A DNA stretch of 64,000 nt from an uncultured Caryophanales bacterium (GTDB lineage Bacteria; Bacillota_I; Bacilli_A; RFN20; CAG-826): assembly GCA_937902735.1 (NCBI GenBank), contig CALELS010000013.1:124001-188000 (forward strand). The letters run 5' to 3'. The first letter of the stretch is position 1. Each line of letters begins with the position of its first letter. This document shows positions 52,550-60,940 of this stretch, in pieces. The position numbers and the translations under genes are program-made. The notes beneath the pieces were generated by a model. It was not told the DNA's origin, searched no databases, and saw nothing but the letters and a program-made list of their open reading frames with translations.

Positions 52550-53842
52550 CTAATTCTTTAAACAACCAATTGGAATAATGTAGATTCCTTCATTACTTAA
52601 ATAGCCATATTGATCATCAGTAATAATGGCTCTAACTGTTGGAAGAGGCATGGTGTTCTTTGGATTGGCAATATTGTATTCTTTGATTAATCTAACCATT
52701 TTTTCTAGATTAGCGATTCCATCAGAAATATGTTCGTCGCTACTTTTTACTTCAAATAGGCCATATCTTCCATCAGGTAGATGAATTACAAAGTCACATT
52801 CTAATCCAAGTCTATCTCTATAATATGAAATTTCTCCATCAATTGTTTTTGAATATACTTCTAAATCTCTTCCCACTAGGCACTCAAAAAAGAAACCTCT
52901 TGTTTTTGGATCTTTTGATAAACCATCAGGACCGATACCTAATGCAGCACAGGCTAAAGATGGATCGAAAAATTCTTTCTTAGGCAAAGAGCGAATTGAT
53001 GTTTTACTTCTTATATTTGGACACCATGCTGGAATTTCTTTAATAACAAACAGCCTCAACAAAGCGTTGTAATAATCATAAAATGTACTTTCTGATAATG
53101 AGTGTCCAGATTTATTAACATCAGCAATAATCGTCGTATTATCAACGTTTTGTGAAAGCGTTCTAGCGAGGGATCTCAGCAAAACTCTTGTAGTTGTTGG
53201 ATTTAAATTCATTCCACTTGCTTCTTGGATGTCTGTTTCACATACACTAGTTAATGCTTGCTTACCATAAGAAAGTAAATTATGAGGAGGATTAACGACG
53301 CCTTCTGGCCATCCGCCTTTCACAATTAAATCATTAATTATTTCTTTTTGTTTGTCTAAAATCACTGAGATGGGTCTACCAGGGTTGTCAAAAAGATCTT
53401 TTAATGACACTTCTCCAGTAGAATCTCCACTTTCAAAGAGTGTCATTGTTGTCATATCAATTTTGACAATTCTCATTGAGCCTGTGTGATTAGTTGAACC
53501 AGCTTTTGGAGAAAAAGAACCTGTTAAAATGAATTGATTTTTGAGATGGGTCTCATCAGCGTAGTTTTTAACTTCATCCCATATTGCAGGATATAGTTGC
53601 CATTCATCAATCAATCTTGGTTTTTCGCCGTCGAGAAAGAGTTTGGGATTAGCTAAATACATTCTATCGAATTCTTCTCTTTGACTTTTTGTGTTAAGTT
53701 TAATCTCGCTATTAGCAAAGAATTCAGAGGTGTATGTTTTACCACACCACTTAGGACCTCTGATGTGCACCGCAGTAAAGTCGGCTAAATAATTATTAAT
53801 TATATTATCAATAATTCTTGGAATGTATTTTTCTTTTTTCAT
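52550..53842 (-). CDS. AAA_14/DUF4143 ATPase
   Basis: 430 residues. P-loop VHIRGPKWCGKTYTS (29-36), KPRLIDEWQLYPAIWD (Walker B), FILTGSFSP (sensor), and the C-terminal DUF4143 restriction-fold-like domain with ECLVGRDLEVYSK, LECDFVIHLPDG and YGLFEVKSSD (E-x-K). These are widespread single-gene accessory ATPases of Firmicutes and Bacteroidetes, function not settled, perhaps DNA-transaction or toxin-like. Start preceded by GAGGTGATTAG. Three 23-base iterons lie directly upstream. Second cassette of the scar array. Confidence 0.88.
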   Translation of the reverse strand: MKKEKYIPRIIDNIINNYLADFTAVHIRGPKWCGKTYTSEFFANSEIKLNTKSQREEFDRMYLANPKLFLDGEKPRLIDEWQLYPAIWDEVKNYADETHLKNQFILTGSFSPKAGSTNHTGSMRIVKIDMTTMTLFESGDSTGEVSLKDLFDNPGRPISVILDKQKEIINDLIVKGGWPEGVVNPPHNLLSYGKQALTSVCETDIQEASGMNLNPTTTRVLLRSLARTLSQNVDNTTIIADVNKSGHSLSESTFYDYYNALLRLFVIKEIPAWCPNIRSKTSIRSLPKKEFFDPSLACAALGIGPDGLSKDPKTRGFFFECLVGRDLEVYSKTIDGEISYYRDRLGLECDFVIHLPDGRYGLFEVKSSDEHISDGIANLEKMVRLIKEYNIANPKNTMPLPTVRAIITDDQYGYLSNEGIYIIPIGCLKN

Positions 53843-53878
53843 GACTAATCACCTCGACATTATTATAGCATAATCAAA

Positions 53879-53936
53879 GTGATTTGCAATGTTTTGTCGG
53901 AGTGATTTGCAATATTTCGCTGGAGTGATTTGCAAT
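53879..53936 (-). promoter_or_regulatory. Three 23-base iterons upstream of the DUF4143 gene
   Basis: GTGATTTGCAAT occurs at 53879-53890, 53902-53913 and 53925-53936, exactly 23 bases apart with partly conserved spacers ending GGA. Reading toward the gene this is ATTGCAAATCAC. Spacing near two helical turns suggests cooperative repressor binding, perhaps autoregulation. Confidence 0.65.
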
Positions 53937-53997
53937 AGCTAATATACCACGAAATGATGGGTTTATCTGCACTTTTTTTGATTTTTTTAAAAATATT

Positions 53998-54056
53998 TCA
54001 GTTTAGACTACTATTTCGGAGAATTAAGCTAACAACAGTCTCACAATGTACTGCTA
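53998..54056 (-). repeat. Methyltransferase 3'-end scar C
   Basis: Minus-strand frame IAVHCETVVSLILRNSSLN-stop; H-C-E-T-V-V keeps the motif with Val to Cys. A stop lies just upstream in frame. Confidence 0.45.
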
Positions 54057-54166
54057 TTCAATATGTATAGCCTTTAATTCGTGGAAACAACAAATGATAT
54101 GTCTTTTTCACCACCTGAAACAAAGTATGACGAGCCTTTTCGGGTGATTGGGAACATATCCTTTTG

Positions 54167-54490
54167 TTAAACAGCAACTATAAATTCGACATATGAATTG
54201 TGCTCTTTTGCCAAACGTAAAAATTCAATAATCTTTTCTAAATAAAATTTGCATTGCTGATATCTTGGTTTATCTATGCTTTTCTCAATTAATTCTATTG
54301 CCGTATCAATTTGTGTTCCTTCAAGAATTTGTTCTTCTCCTCTATCTAGAAAATATGCGTCGCATTTTTCGCGGATTTGTCTAAATAATTCGCTATCAAG
54401 CATCTTGTCAAAAGTGCCATCATCTGTAAAAATAAATTGTTCAAATATCTCATCTTCCGCAATCGGATTATTTGTTTTATAAACAATCAT
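54167..54490 (-). CDS. Hypothetical protein behind the AlbA_2 regulator
   Basis: 107 residues from the ATG at 54488-54490 (AAAGGA seven bases upstream); a longer frame to 54535 has no ribosome site. Helical, acidic, with KMLDSELFRQIREKCDAYFL and QCKFYLEKIIEFLRLAKEHN. Follows the AlbA_2 gene by about 50 bases on the same strand, so probably the same operon and the third cassette of the array. Not recognised; a partner of the regulator is possible. Confidence 0.6.
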   Translation of the reverse strand: MIVYKTNNPIAEDEIFEQFIFTDDGTFDKMLDSELFRQIREKCDAYFLDRGEEQILEGTQIDTAIELIEKSIDKPRYQQCKFYLEKIIEFLRLAKEHNSYVEFIVAV

Positions 54491-54538
54491 TTTGTTTCCT
54501 TTTGTCGGAAATGATTTTTCTTTCTTTTTCTTCATATT

Positions 54539-55837
54539 TTATCGTGACCAATGTCCACCTTTCTTAGGACCAACACGTTTAATGAATCCGATTTCTTGCA
54601 AAGAAGCAACTATTTTCTTTACTCCGCTGACGCTTAGTCCTACGTGCCTTGCGACTTCTTCCAAACTTGAATTTGGGTTATTTAAAAGATAATCGAGGAT
54701 TTTTCTATGAGTTTCTTTTAGATTTGCAGACTCTATTTCTCTAACTTTTCTAGCAGATACGCTATCTGGAACAAAAGCAAATGGCAATGTAACCAAAATA
54801 GTTGAACTCGATATATTAAAAGCATTTTTTGAATATTTGTTTACAATAGTAGGAATTCCATGACCGCTTTGTTCGGCAAAATCAGAAATAGAAAAGATTC
54901 TAAAAAGCGCCTCATTAACAGGCATGCTTTGACCACTATAAAATTGATCAAGCGTTAATCTAAATGGAATTTGTCCATAGGAGAACACTTCAATCCTATC
55001 ATCATAGATAAATACCGATGGTGACAACATATGAATCCAGTCGTTATGGACGACAGCATTAATCCATGCTTCTTTAAATGATTCGACATCGAATAAATTT
55101 GTTTCTACTCTCACACCACTAGACAAATCAACTCTAGTTACATTAAGACTCCTTACATAATTCAATATGTCCCTGCAACCTGTCAGCAAAGAACGATTAC
55201 CATATTCCGTTCTTTCTGACATAGCAGTTTTATCAGTCCCGGAAAATCTTACAACCTTGAGTGATATTGTATTGCTGTCGCTCAATAAATAAGCAACTTT
55301 ATTAAACTTTCCATAGCTTGTAACCAAACCAAAGCTTTCAAAGAAAGATTGTTCATATCTTGGATGAACTCCGTTTGCAGCAAAATAATTGAACAGGTCA
55401 TTAAATTTTAAATCTTGTAACTCTGATTCAGACGTTTTCAAAATATCAGAGATGCTCGAACTCATTGCATGCCTAATCATGTTGTTGTCCATTAATTCAT
55501 CAGACCTTATGTTTCTTATGTAATATCTTCCGTCAAAACTATATGGAATGTCATTTCCTTCTGCAGTCAATTCAATGTACAAAAGATTGCCGTCGTATTT
55601 TTCTTCAGTTTTATATAACAATTGTGGTTGGACAAAATTGGATATCTTATCCCTAATCTCATCAAGATATTTTTTTCCTAGTTTCAAGCCAACAACATCG
55701 CCATTATCGTTTACTCCAAAATAAATGGTTCCCCGACCATTTTTGTTAACCATTGCCGTCAAAGATTTAATCGCTTTATCAAGTTGTGCCAAGCTTTCTT
55801 TAAATTCTTGGTATTCGTTTTCTATTCCAAAATTCAT
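54539..55837 (-). CDS. AlbA_2/Schlafen-type ATP-binding transcriptional regulator
   Basis: 432 residues from the ATG at 55835-55837 (AGGAGG eight bases upstream). N-terminal YQEFKESLAQLDKAIKSLTA, GRGTIYFGVNDNGDVVGL is the AlbA_2 (Schlafen-like) domain; the middle has VNAVVHNDW-like INAVVHNDWIH and FSYGQIPFRLTLDQF; the C-terminus is a winged helix (SSLEEVARHVGLSVSGVKKI). Usually annotated as putative DNA-binding/ATP-binding regulators. Three tandem AGTAGACTAAAA repeats in its promoter suggest autoregulation. Confidence 0.82.
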   Translation of the reverse strand: MNFGIENEYQEFKESLAQLDKAIKSLTAMVNKNGRGTIYFGVNDNGDVVGLKLGKKYLDEIRDKISNFVQPQLLYKTEEKYDGNLLYIELTAEGNDIPYSFDGRYYIRNIRSDELMDNNMIRHAMSSSISDILKTSESELQDLKFNDLFNYFAANGVHPRYEQSFFESFGLVTSYGKFNKVAYLLSDSNTISLKVVRFSGTDKTAMSERTEYGNRSLLTGCRDILNYVRSLNVTRVDLSSGVRVETNLFDVESFKEAWINAVVHNDWIHMLSPSVFIYDDRIEVFSYGQIPFRLTLDQFYSGQSMPVNEALFRIFSISDFAEQSGHGIPTIVNKYSKNAFNISSSTILVTLPFAFVPDSVSARKVREIESANLKETHRKILDYLLNNPNSSLEEVARHVGLSVSGVKKIVASLQEIGFIKRVGPKKGGHWSR

Positions 55838-55878
55838 AAGTTTGACCTCCTGCAATATCAGTATACTTTAAAGTCTCT

Positions 55879-55914
55879 TTTTAGTCTACTTTTTAGTCTA
55901 CTTTTTAGTCTACT
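55879..55914 (-). promoter_or_regulatory. Tandem 12-base repeats upstream of the AlbA_2 gene
   Basis: TTTTAGTCTACT three times without a gap (minus strand AGTAGACTAAAA), 40-80 bases before the start codon. A further degenerate unit (AAAGTCTC) follows at 55869-55876. Probable operator. Confidence 0.65.
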
Positions 55915-56023
55915 TTTCCATTTCTGATTATCAGACAAAAAAATAGATAACAGCATATTGCCATCACCTATTCTTCTTGATATTTATGGTTTATTATATT
56001 TATATAATAAGTGATAGATGTTA

Positions 56024-56092
56024 TCACTCTTTTAGTCGTAGACATGCTACAGTCTCAACATGGGTACAGTTATAATAAGTGCTGACAAAACA
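56024..56092 (-). repeat. Methyltransferase 3'-end scar D
   Basis: Minus-strand frame VSTYYNCTHVETVACLRLKE-stop. THVETVACL fits the methyltransferase end. On the plus strand TGCTGACAAA (56080-56089) abuts the scar. Confidence 0.55.
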
Positions 56093-56131
56093 TCATTTTT
56101 CAGGGTGTGCGATTATTGTAGTGCTGATATT

Positions 56132-56884
56132 TTATTTTAAAACATTATGTAGTTTTAAGAATTTTGTATCATTCATTTGTTCGTTAGTGACATATTTACC
56201 ATCTTTAAATAATGCATATGTTGTAATAGGTGTAGGAGCATTTTGTGCTTCTTCCTTACTATTTATATGAACTGCTTTAAATGGAATATTATTGTCTTTA
56301 GCTGTTTGTTCTACAATAGGAACATATTTCCCATTGAACGGGCATTGACTTGTATAATACAAAACATAGCCAGATTCTTCAATACGAGGATGTTTTGCAC
56401 ATTCTTTAAACATTGGTTTTGATGCATTCTTATCAAATGGAAAATACCATAACTGTATTCCATTATCAGCTTCATCTGCTACTTCAAAACCTTTATACTT
56501 TAAATATTTTGGGTCAGCTAAAAATGGTAATTTCTTTTTGCTAGACAAAATACATAATCCAAGCTTTCCTTTTGACTTAGAATCTTTAATGCAAGCATCT
56601 AATAAATCGTTTGAATAGCCATGACCTTTAAATGATCCTGATACCCATAAACAATCTATATACATGTAACCATTTGCATCTAATGGATTCCAAGCATTTT
56701 CTGCTGGTAAATACTCAATAAAACATTTACCTCTTTCAACTGATTTTAAAAATACTAATCCATCATCAAATCTATCTTTTAACCAATTCTTTTTCGATGA
56801 CACTTGAATATCATTATTATTAGATATCGCACAACATATATGTTCTTTTTCTAAATTATCTTTTGTTACTAAAATATACTCCAT
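56132..56884 (-). CDS. GNAT acetyltransferase with YoaP-like domain
   Basis: 250 residues. Residues 1-150 are a GNAT fold (YIDCLWVSGSFKGHGYSNDL with the acetyl-CoA loop G-x-G-Y/H-S, and CILSSKKKLPFLADPKYL); the rest matches the YoaP-type C-terminal domain with YYTSQCPFNGKYVPIVEQTA, carrying a thioredoxin-like C-P-F/Y. Possible N-acetyltransferase acting in stress or resistance; substrate unknown. Fourth cassette between scars D and E. Leader contains AGGAGT. Confidence 0.82.
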   Translation of the reverse strand: MEYILVTKDNLEKEHICCAISNNNDIQVSSKKNWLKDRFDDGLVFLKSVERGKCFIEYLPAENAWNPLDANGYMYIDCLWVSGSFKGHGYSNDLLDACIKDSKSKGKLGLCILSSKKKLPFLADPKYLKYKGFEVADEADNGIQLWYFPFDKNASKPMFKECAKHPRIEESGYVLYYTSQCPFNGKYVPIVEQTAKDNNIPFKAVHINSKEEAQNAPTPITTYALFKDGKYVTNEQMNDTKFLKLHNVLK

Positions 56885-56899
56885 ACTTATACTCCTAAA

Positions 56900-56941
56900 T
56901 TAATCTTTCAAACATCCAATCAGAATAACTAAAACTCCGTC
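56900..56941 (-). pseudogene. 3'-end fossil of a DUF4143 ATPase gene
   Basis: Minus-strand codons read GVLVILIGCLKD-stop, matching GIYIIPIGCLKN-stop, the end of the intact gene at 52550. Upstream frame is broken by a stop within two codons. A second, decayed copy of the cassette's gene. Confidence 0.55.
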
Positions 56942-57231
56942 TTACTTCAATGAAATTTAACACATTTGAAAATTTTAAATATTTTGTTTTTGGCTGATAT
57001 GTTCTTATGCTCAATATAGTTGCAACTATAAAAAGTTAGGTTTAGTGCTGACAAGTGCCTAAAATATGTTTCCTAAGACATCTCGTTTTTTAGTTACAAC
57101 CCTTAGTTGAAACTACTTAAATGCTGACAAACTTTGAATACCGATTGAATCGCTACAGACTCCAATTATCCGAAATAAGATGAAAATGCCTTAAAATATG
57201 TTATTTTTACACTATTTTTAGCTATTTTGGA
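56942..57231. other. Decayed region with TGCTGACAA repeats
   Basis: No gene. TGCTGACAAG (57046-57055) and TGCTGACAAA (57122-57131) resemble the scar-flanking words at 56080 and 57239-57248. Sequence around 57110-57131 (GTTGAAACTACTTAAATGC) looks like an inverted, degraded copy of scar E. Confidence 0.4.
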
Positions 57232-57276
57232 CTATTTCTTTGTCAGCAAACAAACAGTTTCGACATGTGTCGTCAC
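57232..57276 (-). repeat. Methyltransferase 3'-end scar E
   Basis: Minus-strand frame VTTHVETVCLLTKK-stop, the best match to a normal RlmCD/RumA C-terminus. It lies 54 bases from the next gene's 3' end. Confidence 0.6.
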
Positions 57277-57329
57277 TACAATAGGGATATATCAAATCGT
57301 TTTTTGGATAAGAGTTGTTAGGGTGTTTT

Positions 57330-58343
57330 TTAAATCCTGTCTCCAAAAGGAAGTGATTTTATATACGATTCCATAAATCCCCAATCAGGTTCGCCATTTT
57401 CATCAATTGGCAGTTTTAAAAACGAATTCTTCATTTGGTCGAGATTCCATTTTCTTCCGTAGGAATACTTAAATTTTTCCATTTTGATAAGACTACAAAG
57501 AAATAAACCAATATATTTATTCATTTCATGGTCTCTTAAAAAGAGGACGTTTACGTCATCGCTCGCCCAAAAAGGTTCAAACTGATAGAAGGCCTCGCCA
57601 ACACTCCCGTTATAGTTAACAGTAATGCAATTTCCAGAAAACATTGATCCGTTTCCTATTTTTTCTCTAACTCCATTGTTGCTATCTATAGCTCCAATAA
57701 AATTAATTTTGCCTTCTTCCATATCTTCTTTTGTTAGTCTTGAACCTTTTTTTATCACGAAAAGTTTATTAAAACTAATCAATTTCCAACCGCTTGTATC
57801 AAATTTCATTGGATTATTATTTTTGGTTCCTAAAGAATTCCTTAAAGAGCCCTCTTTCCCGTTTTCTCGAGATTGGAGCACCTCGACACAATCTTCCATA
57901 TATTTCCAATCAGGTTCGTTATTTTCATCGACAGGGAGTTTTATTTTCATTTGCTCAACAACTGAACTATATACAGCTCTACCATATGAATATTTGAACT
58001 GTTCCATGTTTATTAATGTCGCTAAAAATAAACCGATATTGGCGTTCATTTGAAATTTAGGAATTAGAATGTTGACTCTACCGTGTGATACAGCATAAAA
58101 CGGGTTTGGTTGATAAAAACAATTGCAAAACATATCAACCGTTAAACAGTTTCCATTAAATATTTCAGCCTTTCCATCTCCCTCTTCACCTATAAACTTA
58201 ACAACACCGTTGTTTGTAGATCCAGAACTAATCAAAGGAATTGGTCCATCTGAACACTCTTCTTCTTTCAAATCGCCTTTACTCAAAACACAATCAAACA
58301 AAGAAGAGATTCCAAATTCTTTCCAACCAGAAGTATCAATCAC
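57330..58343 (-). CDS. Restriction-modification specificity (S) subunit
   Basis: 337 residues from the GTG at 58341-58343 (GGAGG eight bases upstream). Two similar halves, each starting DTSGWK and ending in a conserved block (EQFKYSYGRAVYSSVVEQMK / EKFKYSYGRKWNLDQMKNSF followed by LPVDENNEPDW / LPIDENGEPDW): two target-recognition domains of an S-type subunit, each reading half of a bipartite DNA site. Length is close to BcgI B subunit. Start overlaps the R-M gene end by eight bases, so the two are coupled. Confidence 0.88.
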   Translation of the reverse strand: MIDTSGWKEFGISSLFDCVLSKGDLKEEECSDGPIPLISSGSTNNGVVKFIGEEGDGKAEIFNGNCLTVDMFCNCFYQPNPFYAVSHGRVNILIPKFQMNANIGLFLATLINMEQFKYSYGRAVYSSVVEQMKIKLPVDENNEPDWKYMEDCVEVLQSRENGKEGSLRNSLGTKNNNPMKFDTSGWKLISFNKLFVIKKGSRLTKEDMEEGKINFIGAIDSNNGVREKIGNGSMFSGNCITVNYNGSVGEAFYQFEPFWASDDVNVLFLRDHEMNKYIGLFLCSLIKMEKFKYSYGRKWNLDQMKNSFLKLPIDENGEPDWGFMESYIKSLPFGDRI

Positions 58344-60357
58344 CGTCAACACCTCCGTTTTTAACTTTATAAGCATAAAAATCTCTGACAGTTTGTTCAA
58401 AGTCTGATTCTTTTAGAAGAGAATAATCCGTCTCCATGTATGCTTCAATCAACCATTCGTCTTCTTCGCGGATGTCCATGTAAACAGATTTGATTGGATC
58501 AACCGTTTTGCTTACATAATAGTCAATCCAGCTTTGAACTCTTTCTCCACCGAGTCCTTTTTTCTTCTCTACTCTAGTATTTTTAAGAATCTTATATCCA
58601 TCGTCTTTACAATACATTAAGAACGTTTTCTCGTTTGGTATCTTTCTTCCGTCTTTGTCTAATTCAAAGGATCCGCTTGAATCCTTTTTGAAATGTGGAA
58701 CTCCGGTTTCAATTATTAATGTTGTAACAACAGTAGAAGCAGAGACTCCAAATGTTCCATCAGCAAGAGAGAAAGACGCTAGTAAGGTGTTATTCTCTAG
58801 TAAATCTTTATGAAATTGTGTTGCGTCAAAACCATTAGACTTTGAGCTGCCTATCGCAAACACATAAGGTAAAATCACTGCAAAAAGGCTACCTTTTGGC
58901 AATATTTCGCATCCTTTTAAAACTAATTTTGCGGCTACAGCATTGTCTTTTCCACCAAATGGCGGATTCATACATGCTCCCACTTTGTAGTTTGAATTAT
59001 AAGACGGAATTAAGTCATTAACACTCGTAAGTTTTAACATATCACCGTTCAATGCTTGGATTAAATTCAAGCCTATAATTCTGAGAGTGGTTATATAAAA
59101 CAGATAAATATAGTCTTCGCTTTCAATTCCAGACACCTTATTTCCATTTACACCACCATAGTTATTGATAATGTGAAGCAAATAAGAAAGTGTAAAGTTT
59201 CCAAACCCACTGCAAAATTCAACAAAGAAATCATCTTCTTTTAAATCTAACAGCTTAACCATAAAAGTAGTAATGTTGGCTGGCGTTGAGATAATGCTGT
59301 TTTTACCGTTCTTGTGGATATAGATGTACTTATAAATTGTTTCAGAAATCAGGAGTTTGTCTTCGTTTGTTCCGTAACTAATAATTGGGAACACTTTATT
59401 AGCTAAATCCTTTAAAAAATCCAACAATGAGTAGATAGAACTATCCAACTCTTTTTTGGTTTTCATCGATGTACACGTTGATTTAATTAACGAAGTAACA
59501 GAAATCTTATTACTTGTATTGGTGAAAGAATATTTGTCTATTTCTCCTCCAGTTCTCACAATAACGGTTTGCATTTCATCAATTATGGAAACGATGGAGT
59601 CACTATCATACATGCCAGTAACTACGTTTTTTCTAAAATCATCGTTAAACAAGGCCAAAATACATGTGTTAATAAACAATAGAGAATCCTTAACTTCTGT
59701 ATACTTAATGTGTTGATTTAATGAACTAATAATGCCTTCTATTCTGCTATCAACATCGTTCACGCCGAAAGAACGCTTCGCAGTAGAACTTGGCGCCACG
59801 CTATAGCTTGATAATAAATTTGGATGATAATCAGGACTATCTTTCCATTTTGAATAAGTATCGTATTTTTTATAGTCAATTAGTGTAACAACTTCAGAAC
59901 AATCCAGTTCATTAAGAGAACAATAAACTAAGTAATCTATGTGATTTGATTCGCTATTAACTTCTTGAGCTGCTAAAGCATAGAGTTGATGCTCAATTGC
60001 TTTTGATTTTTCGTCCTTATACTTATCAGGGGCTTTTAGTTCGATGAACATGAAAATATCGTTACTATGTGGCTTGTAAACAATAATGTCAATTCTAGCT
60101 TTCTTTTTACTTGGTCTGCCAATCGAGTACTCTTTTTCAAAAGCAATATCAGCCATATCATATCCAAGTTCGTTAACCAATTTGGTTACAACATAAGCTC
60201 TAACATATTCTTCATCTCCGGGGAGTTTAGTAATTGTTCTACTATCCCTCCTTGCTCCATATTGAATCTCGTCCTTAGAGAAATCAAAAGAAGTAATCGC
60301 TGGATTGCTAGGCCATTGCTTAAGATATTCTTCTACAAGCTTTCTAAACGATTCCAT
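58336..60357 (-). CDS. Fused nuclease-methyltransferase subunit, BcgI-like type IIB
   Basis: 673 residues. N-terminal nuclease: RIDIIVYKP (D90) and MFIELKAP (E106-x-K108), as in type I R/IIG nucleases. Then HsdM-type N6-adenine methyltransferase: FVEFCSGFGNF (380-388, motif I) and CMNPPFGGKD (464-467, motif IV). Nuclease and methylase in one chain plus a separate two-domain S subunit is the BcgI architecture, which cuts on both sides of its site. A controller-like HTH gene overlaps its start. All motifs intact. Confidence 0.85.
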   Translation of the reverse strand: MESFRKLVEEYLKQWPSNPAITSFDFSKDEIQYGARRDSRTITKLPGDEEYVRAYVVTKLVNELGYDMADIAFEKEYSIGRPSKKKARIDIIVYKPHSNDIFMFIELKAPDKYKDEKSKAIEHQLYALAAQEVNSESNHIDYLVYCSLNELDCSEVVTLIDYKKYDTYSKWKDSPDYHPNLLSSYSVAPSSTAKRSFGVNDVDSRIEGIISSLNQHIKYTEVKDSLLFINTCILALFNDDFRKNVVTGMYDSDSIVSIIDEMQTVIVRTGGEIDKYSFTNTSNKISVTSLIKSTCTSMKTKKELDSSIYSLLDFLKDLANKVFPIISYGTNEDKLLISETIYKYIYIHKNGKNSIISTPANITTFMVKLLDLKEDDFFVEFCSGFGNFTLSYLLHIINNYGGVNGNKVSGIESEDYIYLFYITTLRIIGLNLIQALNGDMLKLTSVNDLIPSYNSNYKVGACMNPPFGGKDNAVAAKLVLKGCEILPKGSLFAVILPYVFAIGSSKSNGFDATQFHKDLLENNTLLASFSLADGTFGVSASTVVTTLIIETGVPHFKKDSSGSFELDKDGRKIPNEKTFLMYCKDDGYKILKNTRVEKKKGLGGERVQSWIDYYVSKTVDPIKSVYMDIREEDEWLIEAYMETDYSLLKESDFEQTVRDFYAYKVKNGGVDGD

Positions 60358-60548
60358 TATTCTACCTCCTCTATGCTGTGTTTTTTAAACAAGACAGCAA
60401 GTTTTCTTTTAATTTTCATAGTTGGTTCACAGTGTTCGTTTTCCCATCTATTTACACTAATAAAAGCAACTCCCAATTCATCTGCTAATTCTGATTGGGT
60501 AAGTAACATCTTTTTTCTTAATAATTTAATAGCTTCTGAATATTTCAT
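60357..60548 (-). CDS. Xre-type controller protein of the R-M operon
   Basis: 63 residues: EAIKLLRKKMLLTQSELADE then GVAFISVNRWENEHCEPTMK is a textbook HTH_3. Its stop shares bases with the ATG of the fused R-M gene, so it is the first gene of the operon, the usual place for a C protein that delays restriction until methylation is done. Confidence 0.85.
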   Translation of the reverse strand: MKYSEAIKLLRKKMLLTQSELADELGVAFISVNRWENEHCEPTMKIKRKLAVLFKKHSIEEVE

Positions 60549-60613
60549 TACGTAATTTACAAATCTACTTTAATATATCACTTTTATCTCATTTCTTCAT
60601 CATTGATTGTAAT

Positions 60614-60752
60614 AAAAAGCCACCTTCAGGCATGGGTGGCAACCACTACTCTTTCGGTAGTCGAATGTGCTCTAGCTTTTAACGAGCCCTAGGCACGACG
60701 CTAAACTCGATTCCACAATAACTTAGGAACACCTATGAAGCATTCGCGACTG
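60614..60752 (-). ncRNA. Terminator-ended small RNA candidate
   Basis: Minus-strand promoter TTGTTT (60781-60786), 17-base spacer, TATATC (60758-60763). The transcript can fold: AGT/CGAATG near the 5' end pairs with CATTCG/ACT, CTAC-CGAAAGA-GTAG forms a hairpin, and GCCACC...GGTGGC plus T-run ends it. About 140 bases; no coding frame. Not matched to 6S, SRP, tmRNA or RNase P from memory. Confidence 0.5.
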
Positions 60753-60940
60753 CTTAAGATATATTTTACATATCTTTCATAAACAAATCATCATTATCGA
60801 TCACTTTTTTTCACATTTTTGTATAAAATGACGTTATTTTTATAAAAATAATGCTTTTTTATAGTAATTGAATTGCTTTTTGGTAAATTTCTACAACGCA
60901 TCAATTGTTCAAATTTTATTAGTAATAATAAATTATATGT

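Noticed and set aside
53879..53936. Considered as a mini-CRISPR
   Set aside because: Units are 12 bases with 11-base spacers and lie in a promoter; far too short and no cas genes.
60600..60760. Considered as tmRNA, 6S RNA, SRP RNA or RNase P RNA
   Set aside because: No tag-peptide frame, no tRNA-like end, no GGAGGAAAGUCC-type core; could not be matched.
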